Of a DNA stretch of 32,131 nucleotides, positions 7,901-15,516 are shown piece by piece. The DNA is taken from IMG/VR virus record IMGVR_UViG_3300034374_000467, positions 1 through 32,131 of that record; one strand, written 5' to 3'. Below the pieces are notes generated by a model, which was given only the letters and a program-made list of their open reading frames with translations, did not search any database and was not told the origin of the DNA. Origin of the DNA: a virus. Position numbers and translations under genes: made by a program. Positions within the stretch are counted from its first letter, which is position 1, and the number at the start of each line of letters is the position of its first letter.

Positions 7901-10679
7901 ATCGTAAGAATTGACTAGAATTAATACTATCTAAAAGTGTAGCATTAACTCCAGATAGTCCTGATCCATTACCAGTAAAAGTACCATCAGCAGCAATAGA
8001 CCAGTTATTAGAGTCCAGTACAATATCACCACCATATTTAAAGGTAGCTAAAGTGCTTCCATCTTTAGATGTTCTAATAAACAAAGCATTATTATCTCCA
8101 GAAAGTCCCTCGCCATCATATTCTAAATACATAGAATCAGTAGTAGGAGTACCCTCTCCAAAAGTTATAGCAGCTGTGTTAGCTGATGTACCATGAGATC
8201 CAGTACCTATCCTAATACCATTCTCAAAAGTTATAATTCCAGTAGTAGAATCGTCAGCATTTGATCTAATATATTTAGAGTCAGTATAATCTGTATGATT
8301 TCCAGAGTGTAATACAGTATATCCATCACTAGCTGATCCAGATGTCCTATTAGGCGCAAAATATAATACACCACCAGAGGCTCTAAGAGTATCAAATGTA
8401 GTAGCAGATCTATAGAAGTTAATTCCCTCTCCACTGTTCTCTGCATTGTCTAAAAAGTATAATCCATTTAGACCTACTATATCGCTATTATTTAGATTTA
8501 AAGCATACTCACTATTAGCCTCAAAATATCTATTAGTCTGCATATTAATGAAACCAACGATATCTATCTCTGTATTATCTATAGTTATGACATCAGCATT
8601 ACGAGCTCTGATTGTCATAATATCAGTGAGTGTATTATAGTTAATGTATGCTCTACCTAGATAGTCTGTGTCATCCTGATCATAAAAGGTGATCCTAGCA
8701 TCTCCAGTAGTTGATGTATCTCCCAATATGATATTACCATTAACATGAAGTGCAGCCTCTGGATCAGTTACTCTAATTCCTAAATCAGTATTATTAAAAT
8801 AAGATTTATCACCTCCTACATTTAATACCTCAGTACCAGAGTTTGCTGCTGTATCATTATAAGCAAATCGAGCTATTCTACTATCTGTACCTGACTGACC
8901 ATTATTTACATAAAGTGCGAAATTAGCTGCTGCGCTGTCTCTTGTTATTAATGAGTAGTCAGTAGATGTAGCATCTGTCCTATATGCTTTTGCTGTATGT
9001 ATTCCTGATGCATTTATATCTCCATTAGATCCAATATAAAGCTGACCAGTTGTTTGATTATATCCATTAGGCCTCAGATATACTGTACCAGCTCCAGTAG
9101 TTGATAAAGTGACATTAGTATCTAAAGATCTAAAATGTGTATCAGCAAAATAGTGATTAGCAGTTACATCATTTAAGACATCCAGATTACCATTACTATT
9201 AATCCTTAACGAATCAATATAAGATCCATTATTTGCTGTCTGAAATAATATCTCACCACTCTCGCTGCCATTAGATACATTAGTCATCTGAGCCATCATT
9301 CTAGCATAAAGAAGTGTCTCAGTAGGAGTAGCATCATTACCTCCATAAAAAGCAAATGATCCTATATAATCATCTGTTGTTTTTCTATCAGAAGTAACAG
9401 ATATAGAAGTGAAAACAGATCCACGCACATCGAGCTCCTCATTAGGAGTAGATGTCCCAATACCTAGTACAGTATTAAGAAAATAACTAGTACCACCACC
9501 AATATTAAGCACCTCAGTACCTGTGCCAGCAGCAGCATCTCCATAAGCAAATCGAGCTATTCTACTATCTGTCTCTGTTTTAACATTCTGAACATATAAA
9601 GGAAAAGAAGTAGCTGCGCTGTTTCTAGTGATTATAGAAAAATCAGTAGATGATGATAAAGTTTTAAATGAGTCAGCTGTGACAGAGGAGTTAAATTCAG
9701 CAGCTCCACCAGATGTAAATTTTACTCTGGTAGTGTTATTATGTACATTATTTGTACCAAAATTAAAGGTTAAAGAGCTATCACCAGAGCCACCTGTAGT
9801 CTGTCTAGCAATAGACCAGACATCAGTATTAGCTGTAATCGATGCTCCCTCTACAAAGTTTATGGCTGATCCCCATGTCCCATCCTCTGATGATATTAGG
9901 TCTATATGCGAATCAGTAGACTCTAAGGTAAAACCTGTATAAGAGCCATTACTAGTATTAACTCCTACATTGTTTTTAGTGACATATAAATTACCAGTCA
10001 TAGTATCTCCAGATACATTGACATATCTAGCATCAGCGATACTGGCTAGTGTTTTATTTTCCCATACTCCAGAGGTAGCGTTCCACTGTAATAGATCACC
10101 ATTAGCCTGTGAGCTTATGTTTACATCATGTAGCTCATGCAGTCCCTCATTACCCTGTACTCTGACTCTGATCTTACCATTAGTAGAGGCATTGATCACA
10201 ATAGCTACAGCTAATTTAAGATTAGGGCCAGCTGGCTCAGTAGTAGTAAATCCACCATCATTAGCTGGATCACACCACAGTACATCGCCATCAGTATAGG
10301 TAGAAGTATTGATCTGAGAGATCTCTCCAAAGTGTACTACTTGACCAGTAGATCCATTAGTGATCGCATCCTTAGTGATCCCTATAAAGTACTTAGGCTC
10401 TATAGTACCATCTGCTACCATTGGCGATATTAAAATGTGTCCAGAGTTGCCATCTGTTCCAGAGGCATAGACACCTGTACCCTTAGCTATAGTAGATCCT
10501 GTGCTGTTCTTAACTGTATAAAAGACATATCCAGAATCAGCGCCATCTGCAAAAGTTACATTTCCAGATCCATCTGTTTTTAGTACTTGTCCATTAGATC
10601 CATCACTTGTAGGTAGGGAGTACTGGCTATTGACACTAAGTGATGTAGTATCAATACCATTTAAAAATTTATTCGCCAT
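4968..10679 (-). CDS. Giant tail fibre with C-terminal S74 intramolecular chaperone
   Basis: 1903 residues. The N-terminus (MANKFLNGIDTTSL, then VLKTDGSGNVTFADG) is typical of fibre proteins attached to a virion base. The body is a long array of beta-repeats (many LGIGTxxP, LDVxGxx and YIDSLRINSNGNL-like segments). The C-terminus carries the peptidase S74 chaperone: SDERLKENV begins at Ser1807 (the self-cleavage Ser-Asp, with the following lysine of the dyad at 1812), then KVGVIAQEVEKVLPEVV, VDYGKMVGVLIEAIK and a terminal coiled coil. In this family the domain trimerises the fibre and then cuts itself off, leaving about 1806 residues in the virion. This is probably the main receptor-binding fibre. 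Confidence 0.9.
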   Translation of the reverse strand: MANKFLNGIDTTSLSVNSQYSLPTSDGSNGQVLKTDGSGNVTFADGADSGYVFYTVKNSTGSTIAKGTGVYASGTDGNSGHILISPMVADGTIEPKYFIGITKDAITNGSTGQVVHFGEISQINTSTYTDGDVLWCDPANDGGFTTTEPAGPNLKLAVAIVINASTNGKIRVRVQGNEGLHELHDVNISSQANGDLLQWNATSGVWENKTLASIADARYVNVSGDTMTGNLYVTKNNVGVNTSNGSYTGFTLESTDSHIDLISSEDGTWGSAINFVEGASITANTDVWSIARQTTGGSGDSSLTFNFGTNNVHNNTTRVKFTSGGAAEFNSSVTADSFKTLSSSTDFSIITRNSAATSFPLYVQNVKTETDSRIARFAYGDAAAGTGTEVLNIGGGTSYFLNTVLGIGTSTPNEELDVRGSVFTSISVTSDRKTTDDYIGSFAFYGGNDATPTETLLYARMMAQMTNVSNGSESGEILFQTANNGSYIDSLRINSNGNLDVLNDVTANHYFADTHFRSLDTNVTLSTTGAGTVYLRPNGYNQTTGQLYIGSNGDINASGIHTAKAYRTDATSTDYSLITRDSAAANFALYVNNGQSGTDSRIARFAYNDTAANSGTEVLNVGGDKSYFNNTDLGIRVTDPEAALHVNGNIILGDTSTTGDARITFYDQDDTDYLGRAYINYNTLTDIMTIRARNADVITIDNTEIDIVGFINMQTNRYFEANSEYALNLNNSDIVGLNGLYFLDNAENSGEGINFYRSATTFDTLRASGGVLYFAPNRTSGSASDGYTVLHSGNHTDYTDSKYIRSNADDSTTGIITFENGIRIGTGSHGTSANTAAITFGEGTPTTDSMYLEYDGEGLSGDNNALFIRTSKDGSTLATFKYGGDIVLDSNNWSIAADGTFTGNGSGLSGVNATLLDSINSSQFLRSDESDTTTGRLTIQTSGDPTIGGTTPTNGYLVLTNGTQTLGFDTNEIHSTDSLYIGTNSGNLGLRPDGAVLINTTTVTGDAKLIVNGFLSTGSSAAAQIDGFVRIREQIFIHDDGDTSKAGRIGYSDGFVFDGENGSSQVTMNGQLRLMSSPAISFQNIGSGTYNQAVIYNETGYGFLLEGAWATDAQTTRLPVTLTWRGGFSQGGLQLNGNTQLVTNDTGLGIDVTNPQYNLDTAGTVRFGGHIVMPYEHLINYRFGIADRSGEPLRYILLCANAGGNDVNGTITMDRTSGLRHACRVDIIVSAGSSLSPVGGLYAHGVAGSSEPEYRLVTLTYGGNSWVALEISNPDGYYESSGAYFTGRINSTLSGTFTELINTEVSSVANFESNSRHSIQGDAYFRDGEIKLTNGSGNAKIIMVRENAANTGNNFGAVEFRNDSGVTRAGVYATSTNGDASAKINLYAESGVQIGLGDSDVDSYLRIGGDNVAGGRLYLEYNGDSSYIDCYGGHGGTARYRDMYIRARELYLKGSNGNGLYIDEAGQVGILSTNPQYDLQIGDYTYSGRAITLTSTNNSSSYINFFDNNNTEGSYIKSTGDVYGGDLYFGARWDDYEDKAVLKMRQTSAGATYDVRLGIGTTDPFKLVEFKDNYNGSQLTLRSTSGNSGNAGLRFSIADNTVTTDNYHKASIWLTGDGTGNALGDLTFNISNVANSTNVGSSDERMRLKRNGALLIGTTSAGSTSAKLLVDNYLDSASSAIAQFNGFLRIRDSIFLHQDSNIANQVRLQCIGSQQAVFNGSLTISTQTANTAHIKLNIANAGSPQIEMSDYNDDNYWAVGADDADNFFKIHGSTTSMPTLNSIGTGAFLTINQSGTLTMTGDVIAYSDERLKENVQTIDGALDKVLSMRGVYYNRTDLEDKRRKVGVIAQEVEKVLPEVVSQYSEDDDTRAVDYGKMVGVLIEAIKEQQKQIDELKAMINGST
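8783..8970 (-). repeat. Internal fibre repeat, copy 2
   Basis: Encodes about 63 residues (TDYSLITRDSAA...TDSRIARFAY...GTEVLNVGG...NTDLGI) that duplicate the segment at about 9464-9652. A 30-base run around 8859-8888 is identical in both copies. Boundaries are approximate. Confidence 0.7.
9464..9652 (-). repeat. Internal fibre repeat, copy 1
   Basis: Encodes TDFSIITRNSAA...TDSRIARFAY...GTEVLNIGG...NTVLGI, a near copy of the segment at about 8783-8970, spaced about 680 bp. It points to growth of the fibre shaft by duplication. Boundaries are approximate. Confidence 0.7.
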
Positions 10680-10695
10680 GTCGCTATTTTATATG

Positions 10696-11991
10696 TTATC
10701 CTATTTTGCTGATCAGTACTCTGACATCATTGTCTGGAGTACTAGCAAAGGTAACATCTACAGCGTTAGTAGTGCTACGCTCTACATCAGCAAATACTGT
10801 CTCATAAGTAACAGTATCAAAAAGCTGTACTATCACATCTCTAGATCCTAAGTTATGAGTCACAGTACCAGTATCTGAAATAGTAGCAGCATGCTCTCTA
10901 GCACTAACAGCTCCAGAAACATCTACAGAGGCTAGACCAGTGATGTGACCATAAGTGTCTAGAGTGATATCTTGAATTACAGTAAATCCAGAATTATTTA
11001 CAGATGCCTGAGATGATGTATCAGCGTGATCGATTGTTATCGTTCCAGAGACATTAGTCGCATTAATAGCGCCACCTCCAGAGATTGTCACAGTACCACC
11101 ATCAGCTACCTCTGTAGAAGTAGTGCCATCAGATACATTGAAATTATAATTATCATACTCTGTAGGGATTGGGATATTGTAGAAAGTAGATCCATCATTA
11201 GTAAACGCCCATCGATCAGCAGACTCATCCCATATCAGAGAGACATTTGTAGCTGTGCCTCTTTCTATCTCGATACCTCCATCTTCTGATGGCGTTCCAG
11301 CTTCATTAGAGTTAAGCGTGATGATGTTATCCTCAATAAGTACTGTCTCAGATATCTTAGTCTGTGTAGCTCCAGACACAGTAAGATTACCCTCTACCAC
11401 TAGATCTCCAGAGATAGTAGGACTAGCATCTAAATTAATTGTGATCTCGTCTCCAGAGACAGATGTGTTAATGTTAGTGCCTCCTGAGATAGTAAGAGTA
11501 TCAGTTCCCAATACTACACCATTATCAGTACCAGCATCAGCAGCGATGTCTAGAGTAGATGAGATACCTACAGATCCAGCAGCTGTCAAACGCCCATCAG
11601 CATCTACTGTGAAAGTAGGGATAGCACTTGCAGATCCATAAGATCCAGCAGTCACTGTAGTAGCAGCTAACTCAGTAGCGCCTATTGATCCAGCTTTGAT
11701 CGAAAGCGCTCCACTATCAAACTCAAAGAAACTAGCTGAGGCATTTACTGAAACAGTAACAGCTCCAGATGATCCAGAGACTGAGATACCATCTCCATTA
11801 GAGATCGAGTATACACCAGCTAGATCTGTCCATGCAGATCCATTGTAGACATATAGTTTTTTATTTCCAGCTGTAGAGTTAAAATAAATCTGTCCCTCTA
11901 CTGGAGTAGATGGCGCTGATCCTAGAGGATGCACTACTGCATTTTGGAGCTGATTCTGATTTAGATCAATGTGTGATAAGTACTTAGCCAT
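10696..11991 (-). CDS. Tail fibre protein, proximal or secondary
   Basis: 431 residues. The start MAKYLSHIDLNQNQLQNAVVHPL followed by GQIYFNSTAGNKKLYVYNGSAW is a common N-terminal module of marine phage fibres. The middle has SGDLVVEGNLTVSGATQTKISET, LIEDNIITLNSNEAG and WDESADRWAFTNDG, also typical fibre-shaft modules. The C-terminal 80 residues (SAREHAATISDTGTVTHNLGSRDVIVQLFDTVTYETVFADVER) resemble a small beta-domain used at fibre ends and also seen in the next gene. It lacks the S74 chaperone, so it may be the proximal fibre segment while the 1903-residue protein is distal. It lies 16 nt upstream of that gene. Confidence 0.75.
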   Translation of the reverse strand: MAKYLSHIDLNQNQLQNAVVHPLGSAPSTPVEGQIYFNSTAGNKKLYVYNGSAWTDLAGVYSISNGDGISVSGSSGAVTVSVNASASFFEFDSGALSIKAGSIGATELAATTVTAGSYGSASAIPTFTVDADGRLTAAGSVGISSTLDIAADAGTDNGVVLGTDTLTISGGTNINTSVSGDEITINLDASPTISGDLVVEGNLTVSGATQTKISETVLIEDNIITLNSNEAGTPSEDGGIEIERGTATNVSLIWDESADRWAFTNDGSTFYNIPIPTEYDNYNFNVSDGTTSTEVADGGTVTISGGGAINATNVSGTITIDHADTSSQASVNNSGFTVIQDITLDTYGHITGLASVDVSGAVSAREHAATISDTGTVTHNLGSRDVIVQLFDTVTYETVFADVERSTTNAVDVTFASTPDNDVRVLISKIG

Positions 11992-11996
11992 AGCGT

Positions 11997-12335
11997 TTAA
12001 TTAAAATATGCTTTGCCACTAAATGAGGCGTTAAATGTTATTATTACTCGTTTATTAGTTATGTGCTGCACATCTCCTATCACGATGTTACCAGAGCTGT
12101 CTACTACAGACACAGCTGGAAACTTATTCAAATCATGAGTTATGTCCCATGAGCTGCTCGCTGCTAGTTGATTATGCACATAATTTAAATCTCTATTAAG
12201 TAAGCCACCAGACAGTACTACATTAACTGTAGGGCCTGTCTGCTCTGCTACATTAACTGTAGGCCCATTTAAGGTCTCTACTACATTTAATGTAACTGCA
12301 CTGGTACTATCTACTATGTTTACTATGCTCGCCAT
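11997..12335 (-). CDS. Short fibre-like protein with C-terminal beta-domain
   Basis: 112 residues. The N-terminal 40 residues contain short tandem repeats (NVVETLNGPTVNVAEQTGPTVNVV) likely to form a beta-rich stalk. The C-terminal half, WDITHDLNKFPAVSVVDSSGNIVIGDVQHITNKRVIITF, matches the small domain often seen at the ends of phage head or tail fibres (HxLNxxPxVxVVDSxGxxVxGDVxY) and ends FSGKAYFN. It overlaps the preceding gene by TAATG. It may be a short tail spike, a fibre connector or a decoration fibre. Confidence 0.65.
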   Translation of the reverse strand: MASIVNIVDSTSAVTLNVVETLNGPTVNVAEQTGPTVNVVLSGGLLNRDLNYVHNQLAASSSWDITHDLNKFPAVSVVDSSGNIVIGDVQHITNKRVIITFNASFSGKAYFN

Positions 12336-12688
12336 TAATCAGTTACATCCTCCTCTACTACTATTGATCCTTTTACATAAGTCTTAACCAGAGTAGCTGT
12401 GTATGTGATCTGGAGATCATAGTAATAAGTACCACCACCCCATGTGATCAAAAATTCAGTAGTTCTAAAATGACCAGCATCTTGATCTATCCACTCTAGT
12501 CCATCGCCTATAGTAAATGTCTGTACTATTTCGCCAGTCACAGATCCTCTCCTTACTTGCATTTTTGGGACTCCAGAGGTAAGATCTAACTCGTTACCAG
12601 ACTCTGCTGATCCCTGAAAGAATTTGAAGTCGATGATCTCAAATGTATCACCATTGTACTGTGTAGGTATGTTATAAGTAGCAGCCAC
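12335..12688 (-). CDS. Small baseplate or fibre-adaptor-like protein
   Basis: 117 residues from a GTG start at 12688 (reads MAATYNIPTQYNGDTFEIIDFKF). The layout resembles small beta-sandwich proteins at the base of fibres, in the manner of baseplate upper-protein N-domains: MQVRRGSVTGEIVQTFTIGDGL, a central FLITWGGGTYYYDLQIT strand pair and a terminal TYVKGSIVVEEDVTD. It is the first gene of the fibre cluster, with a TACCTTTG promoter motif 23 nt upstream, just after the holin stop. A role as attachment platform for the following fibres is inferred from order. Confidence 0.5.
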   Translation of the reverse strand: MAATYNIPTQYNGDTFEIIDFKFFQGSAESGNELDLTSGVPKMQVRRGSVTGEIVQTFTIGDGLEWIDQDAGHFRTTEFLITWGGGTYYYDLQITYTATLVKTYVKGSIVVEEDVTD

Positions 12689-12711
12689 TATTTACTCGAT
12701 TTTTGCTTTAA

Positions 12712-12719
12712 CAAAGGTA
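12712..12719 (-). promoter_or_regulatory. -7 promoter element of the fibre cluster
   Basis: The minus strand reads TACCTTTG (TAnnTTTG), 23 nt upstream of the GTG at 12688 and 3 nt after the holin stop. It would separate fibre expression from the lysis genes. Confidence 0.55.
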
Positions 12720-12721
12720 CT

Positions 12722-13135
12722 TTATTTCTTTTTTACGATACTCGCCACTTTCTCTAGTCCCCTAGATGTAAAGTAGAATCCTAGCGCATAGGATAGTATC
12801 TGTCCCATGAGCTCCACATATTGATTAGCGATGTTAAATCCTTTAATGTTTCCATCAGTGATCGCAAAGATTGTATAGATCCCCAGAGCAAAAAGTGTGA
12901 TCATAGGTCTGATGTTTTTAGATAGCCATGAATCAGAGGCCATATCAGCCTTATGTCTGTTAGTGATCTCCTTTTCCAGAGACAGCTCATGCTCCTGAAA
13001 TATCATCTCCATCTCTTTCTCAAACTGTGCTTTTTCGTCTTTGGTCTGGACAAACTTATCTACTAAGCCTCCTATCTTTTCAGCTACAGCTCCACCAGTA
13101 GATCCAAATAATTTAGAAAGTATCTTAAACATCAT
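12722..13135 (-). CDS. Holin (3TM holin family-like)
   Basis: 137 residues. An N-terminal amphipathic region (KILSKLFGSTGGAVAEKIGGLVDKF) and a charged helical segment are followed by DSWLSKNIRPMITLFALGIYTIFAI, the signature of the three-TM holin family first described in gene transfer agents (PF11351). A second hydrophobic span (VELMGQILSYALGFYFTSRGLEK) and a basic end follow. I see two clear membrane spans; the family name counts three. It makes holes in the inner membrane and releases the endolysin. It overlaps the endolysin gene by 11 nt, as expected for a lysis pair. A start one codon later is equally possible. Confidence 0.82.
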   Translation of the reverse strand: MMFKILSKLFGSTGGAVAEKIGGLVDKFVQTKDEKAQFEKEMEMIFQEHELSLEKEITNRHKADMASDSWLSKNIRPMITLFALGIYTIFAITDGNIKGFNIANQYVELMGQILSYALGFYFTSRGLEKVASIVKKK

Positions 13136-13619
13136 CCTCTGATTTAGGTTCTACATGCTCCCAGTACTTGTACTTGGTTTTGCCTTTCTTGTCTTTGTAG
13201 GCTTGTAGAATTTCCTGTCTATTCTGGCTATCGTTAATGTAGCTCACATGAATCCAGTCAGGATTTTCGTCATCACCAAACTCCCAGATCATCTGGTCAA
13301 AACAAAGATTTTCTCTGATGTAGTGAAATAGATCAGCATTAGTCTTAGATCCAGTAGCATCGATATCAATAGCACTGCCTCTCATATGTAAGGATCTGTG
13401 TGATCCACCTATAGCAGCATTAAGCGCCTCAGATCTAAAAAAGCTATTTACATTGATAGGCTCTGCTGCCCACTCTCTAAGAGGCTCAAATACATTACGA
13501 GCTAGTACTCTCATGTGTTTTAACTGATCTGCATTAGGCGTATTGTCTATGCCTTGCTCCTCTGCTGTCTGAGATCCAGTTGCCTCATCCCAGCTGATGT
13601 GTTTACTTATATATGTCAT
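13125..13619 (-). CDS. Endolysin, M15 family peptidase
   Basis: 164 residues. Contains the M15 zinc site: SLHMRGSAIDID (the SxHxxGxAxD pattern, H78 and D85), then WEFG with the likely catalytic E113, and WIHVS with H124 as third ligand. FFRSEALNAAIGGS just before is also typical. This family cleaves peptide cross-links in peptidoglycan (D-Ala-D-Ala or related bonds). No signal peptide is visible, so it needs the adjacent holin for export. It overlaps the tail terminator gene upstream by ATGA and the holin gene downstream by 11 nt. Confidence 0.88.
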   Translation of the reverse strand: MTYISKHISWDEATGSQTAEEQGIDNTPNADQLKHMRVLARNVFEPLREWAAEPINVNSFFRSEALNAAIGGSHRSLHMRGSAIDIDATGSKTNADLFHYIRENLCFDQMIWEFGDDENPDWIHVSYINDSQNRQEILQAYKDKKGKTKYKYWEHVEPKSEDDV

Positions 13620-14053
13620 TGCTCATTTGTTTTAATTTCTACGCTGATCACAGCTCTGTAGTATGTTTTGCCATCAGTGTACTCCTCTAGATATATAGTC
13701 TGTCCTATAAGCATTGAGTATATCTTTAGTCCCTCAGCACTTAGATCAAAGTAATTGTCTGGAGATACTCTGATCCTGTCATAGACTTGAGACACCAGCT
13801 GATTAACTTGCAGCTCACCTCCAGCTCCAGAATCATACGAGGTAACACACTCGATCCTGATCACAGTGTCTACCATTTTACTGTTACGATTAAACTCTGA
13901 CTCTCCAGAGCTTACAGTATATACCTTTATAAAAGGCTCAGATGCGTTTAGAGGCACTTTATTATAGATCTGGACATTAGATCCATCTAACTGAATTACT
14001 CCAGAGAGATCGTCTATTATCGCCTTTCTAAGATGATGAGCTGGCTCTTTCAT
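13616..14053 (-). CDS. Tail terminator / tail completion protein (DUF3168-like)
   Basis: 145 residues with the pattern of DUF3168: RKAIIDDLSG at the N-terminus, then VQIYNKVPLNASEPFIKVYTVSS, a central strand DTVIRIECVTSYDSGAGG, then VNQLVSQVYDRI and a C-terminal TYYRAVISVEIKT. Proteins of this family cap the tail tube and join it to the head. The position after the HK97 gp10-like gene and before the lysis genes fits. Overlaps both neighbours by ATGA. Confidence 0.8.
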   Translation of the reverse strand: MKEPAHHLRKAIIDDLSGVIQLDGSNVQIYNKVPLNASEPFIKVYTVSSGESEFNRNSKMVDTVIRIECVTSYDSGAGGELQVNQLVSQVYDRIRVSPDNYFDLSAEGLKIYSMLIGQTIYLEEYTDGKTYYRAVISVEIKTNEQ

Positions 14054-14406
14054 TTAATTGCGTTTTTTAAAGCGATTTCAAATCGTCTGATGATCCTTTT
14101 TACTCCTTTATTAACATTAGGCTCAAAATAAGGCTGTGCTGGCTGAAAGCGTGTACCATATTCTAGATATCCAGAGTATGGAGCTTTAGCATAGATGATA
14201 GCCTCTTTATTCTGGCGCTGATAATCATATCCAATATTACGCCTTAGATTACCAGTATCTATTGGCGCATCTTTTTGAGCATTGCTCGAAATTGCTCGAG
14301 ACTCCTCGTTAAGAATCCTATGAGCTTCTTTGCTATCCACTTTAAGCAGTTGCCTAAACTTCTTAGCCAGCTCTTTACTGTCTTTAGGATTGATTCTAAT
14401 TTCCAT
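14050..14406 (-). CDS. HK97 gp10-like neck protein
   Basis: 118 residues. The hallmark is NAQKDAPIDTGNLRRNIGYD followed by YAKAPYSGYLEYGTRFQPAQPYFEPN, the HK97-gp10/tail-component family pattern (AP.DTG.LR, Y...vEyGT, aqPf..Pa). These proteins act at the head-tail junction or in tail completion. The gene lies between the head closure protein and tail terminator, overlapping the first by 11 nt and the second by ATGA, which is the standard neck order in HK97-like phages. Confidence 0.87.
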   Translation of the reverse strand: MEIRINPKDSKELAKKFRQLLKVDSKEAHRILNEESRAISSNAQKDAPIDTGNLRRNIGYDYQRQNKEAIIYAKAPYSGYLEYGTRFQPAQPYFEPNVNKGVKRIIRRFEIALKNAIK

Positions 14407-14731
14407 GCTTTGAACATTTGACTAAGCTGTAGAAGTCTTGATCGTACTCCTCTATGGCGTTTATCTTGTACTTTCCTGACTGGCTTTCTAGCTCTAGTAG
14501 GTCTGTTTGTATTTGCAGTCTGTCTGCTGTCTTTTTTCTCACTATTAGCTCCAGATCTGTTACTCTTTTTTGACCTGTTTCTAGGTTTTGGAGTTGGCTT
14601 TTCAGCTCCTTTTTGTGCGCCCATATTGTCGAATTTAAAATCAGAGCAGACTCAGATACACCACCATACCCATCAGATTGAGTAGTCTGGCGATAGACTC
14701 TAACTCTTTTATTTAGTTTTCCAGCTTGCAT
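14396..14731 (-). CDS. Head closure / head-tail joining protein
   Basis: 111 residues. The N-terminus MQAGKLNKRVRVYRQTTQSDGYGG fits the SPP1 gp16/phage head-tail joining pattern (G.L..RV.i....t.DgyGg), followed by STIWAHKKELKSQ and the middle strand DLELIVRKKTA; the end KYKINAIEEYDQDFYSLVKCSKH is the usual yeI..v...d..f..l.ceek. It acts as the stopper that closes the capsid channel. It starts within the stop of the adaptor gene (TAATG). A long alternative frame over the same DNA was rejected. Confidence 0.85.
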   Translation of the reverse strand: MQAGKLNKRVRVYRQTTQSDGYGGVSESALILNSTIWAHKKELKSQLQNLETGQKRVTDLELIVRKKTADRLQIQTDLLELESQSGKYKINAIEEYDQDFYSLVKCSKHGN

Positions 14732-15246
14732 TAGATGTAGATCTGTTTGTATGGATCAAGTATGCTCTGGATATTTAAAGGTAACTCTGTCACGATAGTA
14801 CCAGTCACAAATGATGCTCTATTATCATACAGTGTAGAGACAAACATTTTGAGAGCGCTTTTGATCACTTGATTATTTAATCCAGCTGTAGTGTATGTGA
14901 TCTTTACATCTTTTGCTGGAGTGCTATTTAAGATCAGTCTGTTTGATCCTACTCCTTTGGTAGTATATCCCACAGCAGATCCCTCAGCTGTAACTGAGCT
15001 GATCGAGCTCACATCGCCAAAAGGTAGATCAATGACCTCGCCATATTCTACATCTTCTTGATAGTAAGTTCTAGACTTAGCCACGATGTCTGAGCTGATG
15101 TACATCTCACACCACTCTCTGGCTGTAACGATCATATTTTCTAGCAGACCATCATCTGCATCAGTGTCGATCCTGATGTAGTTTTTAAAGTCTGTCTCAG
15201 TCAAAGGCTCTGATCCTACTACTGAGTTAATTAGCATCTCTGGCAT
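14731..15246 (-). CDS. Head-tail adaptor (gp6-like connector)
   Basis: 171 residues. The pattern SEPLTETDFKNYIRIDTDADDGLLENMIVTAREWCEMYI is the helical start of the phage gp6-like head-tail connector (lt..e.K.hLRid.d.eD..l...i.aA..~ie.yt). The middle DLPFGDVSSISSVTAEG and the end NQVIKSALKMFVSTLYDNRASF also fit. It forms the adaptor ring under the portal. It lies directly upstream of the head closure gene and 3 nt after a small lysine-rich gene. Confidence 0.85.
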   Translation of the reverse strand: MPEMLINSVVGSEPLTETDFKNYIRIDTDADDGLLENMIVTAREWCEMYISSDIVAKSRTYYQEDVEYGEVIDLPFGDVSSISSVTAEGSAVGYTTKGVGSNRLILNSTPAKDVKITYTTAGLNNQVIKSALKMFVSTLYDNRASFVTGTIVTELPLNIQSILDPYKQIYI

Positions 15247-15249
15247 TGC

Positions 15250-15459
15250 TTAGCTCTTTTTAGTTACTCTTTTTGATACTGCTTTATTTTCTTTTGTCTC
15301 AGCTGGCTTCTGCTCCTTTTTGACAGGCGCTTCTTTAACTTCTTTAGCGATTCCTTTCTGGATGTATTGCTTCGCAGTCTTGTCGAGGATCGTAATGATC
15401 TCGCCCTCTCTAAGTAGCCTTTGGCCATTAAATACCTGTTTTAATATTTCTACTTTCAT
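15250..15459 (-). CDS. Small basic protein before the connector genes
   Basis: 69 residues from ATG 15459 (a TTG two codons upstream is less likely). The first half, MKVEILKQVFNGQRLLREGEIITILDKTAKQYIQKGIAK, looks like a small SH3-like domain; the second half is a lysine/glutamate-rich tail (KKEQKPAETKENKAVSKRV). Similar short proteins with basic tails often lie between capsid and connector genes in phages, with no proven role. It is the first gene after the accessory island and has a TACCTTTG promoter motif about 17 nt upstream of the ATG. Confidence 0.6.
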   Translation of the reverse strand: MKVEILKQVFNGQRLLREGEIITILDKTAKQYIQKGIAKEVKEAPVKKEQKPAETKENKAVSKRVTKKS

Positions 15460-15476
15460 TGTCAAAAGATTTAAAA

Positions 15477-15484
15477 CAAAGGTA
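15477..15484 (-). promoter_or_regulatory. -7 promoter element of the connector-lysis unit
   Basis: The minus strand reads TACCTTTG (TAnnTTTG), 17 nt upstream of the ATG at 15459 and directly after the terminator at 15486-15516. It would restart transcription after the accessory island. Confidence 0.6.
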
Positions 15485-15485
15485 C

Positions 15486-15516
15486 TAAAAAAGCGCCACC
15501 TCCTCTGATAGCGCTT
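15486..15516 (-). terminator. Rho-independent terminator after the nuclease gene
   Basis: On the minus strand AAGCGCTATC and GGTGGCGCTT form a 10-bp stem (two G-U pairs) with loop AGAGGA, followed by TTTTTT. The stem begins within the nuclease stop codon. A promoter motif follows at once, so this is a clean unit boundary. Confidence 0.75.

Noticed and set aside
9628-10299. Two open frames of over 100 codons on the plus strand inside the fibre gene
   Set aside because: They are antisense shadows of the fibre's biased Ser/Thr/Gly codons, have no promoter or neighbours and no recognisable protein pattern.
11026-11641. Plus-strand open frames antisense to the second fibre gene
   Set aside because: Same reason: Ser/Val/Pro-rich reverse complements of repetitive fibre codons with no other coding signal.
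14259-14624. A 121-codon open frame on the minus strand overlapping the neck genes
   Set aside because: It overlaps two well-supported head-tail genes on the same strand and its product is a low-complexity Lys/Arg/Ser-rich sequence without phage homology pattern; the start lies inside the head closure gene.
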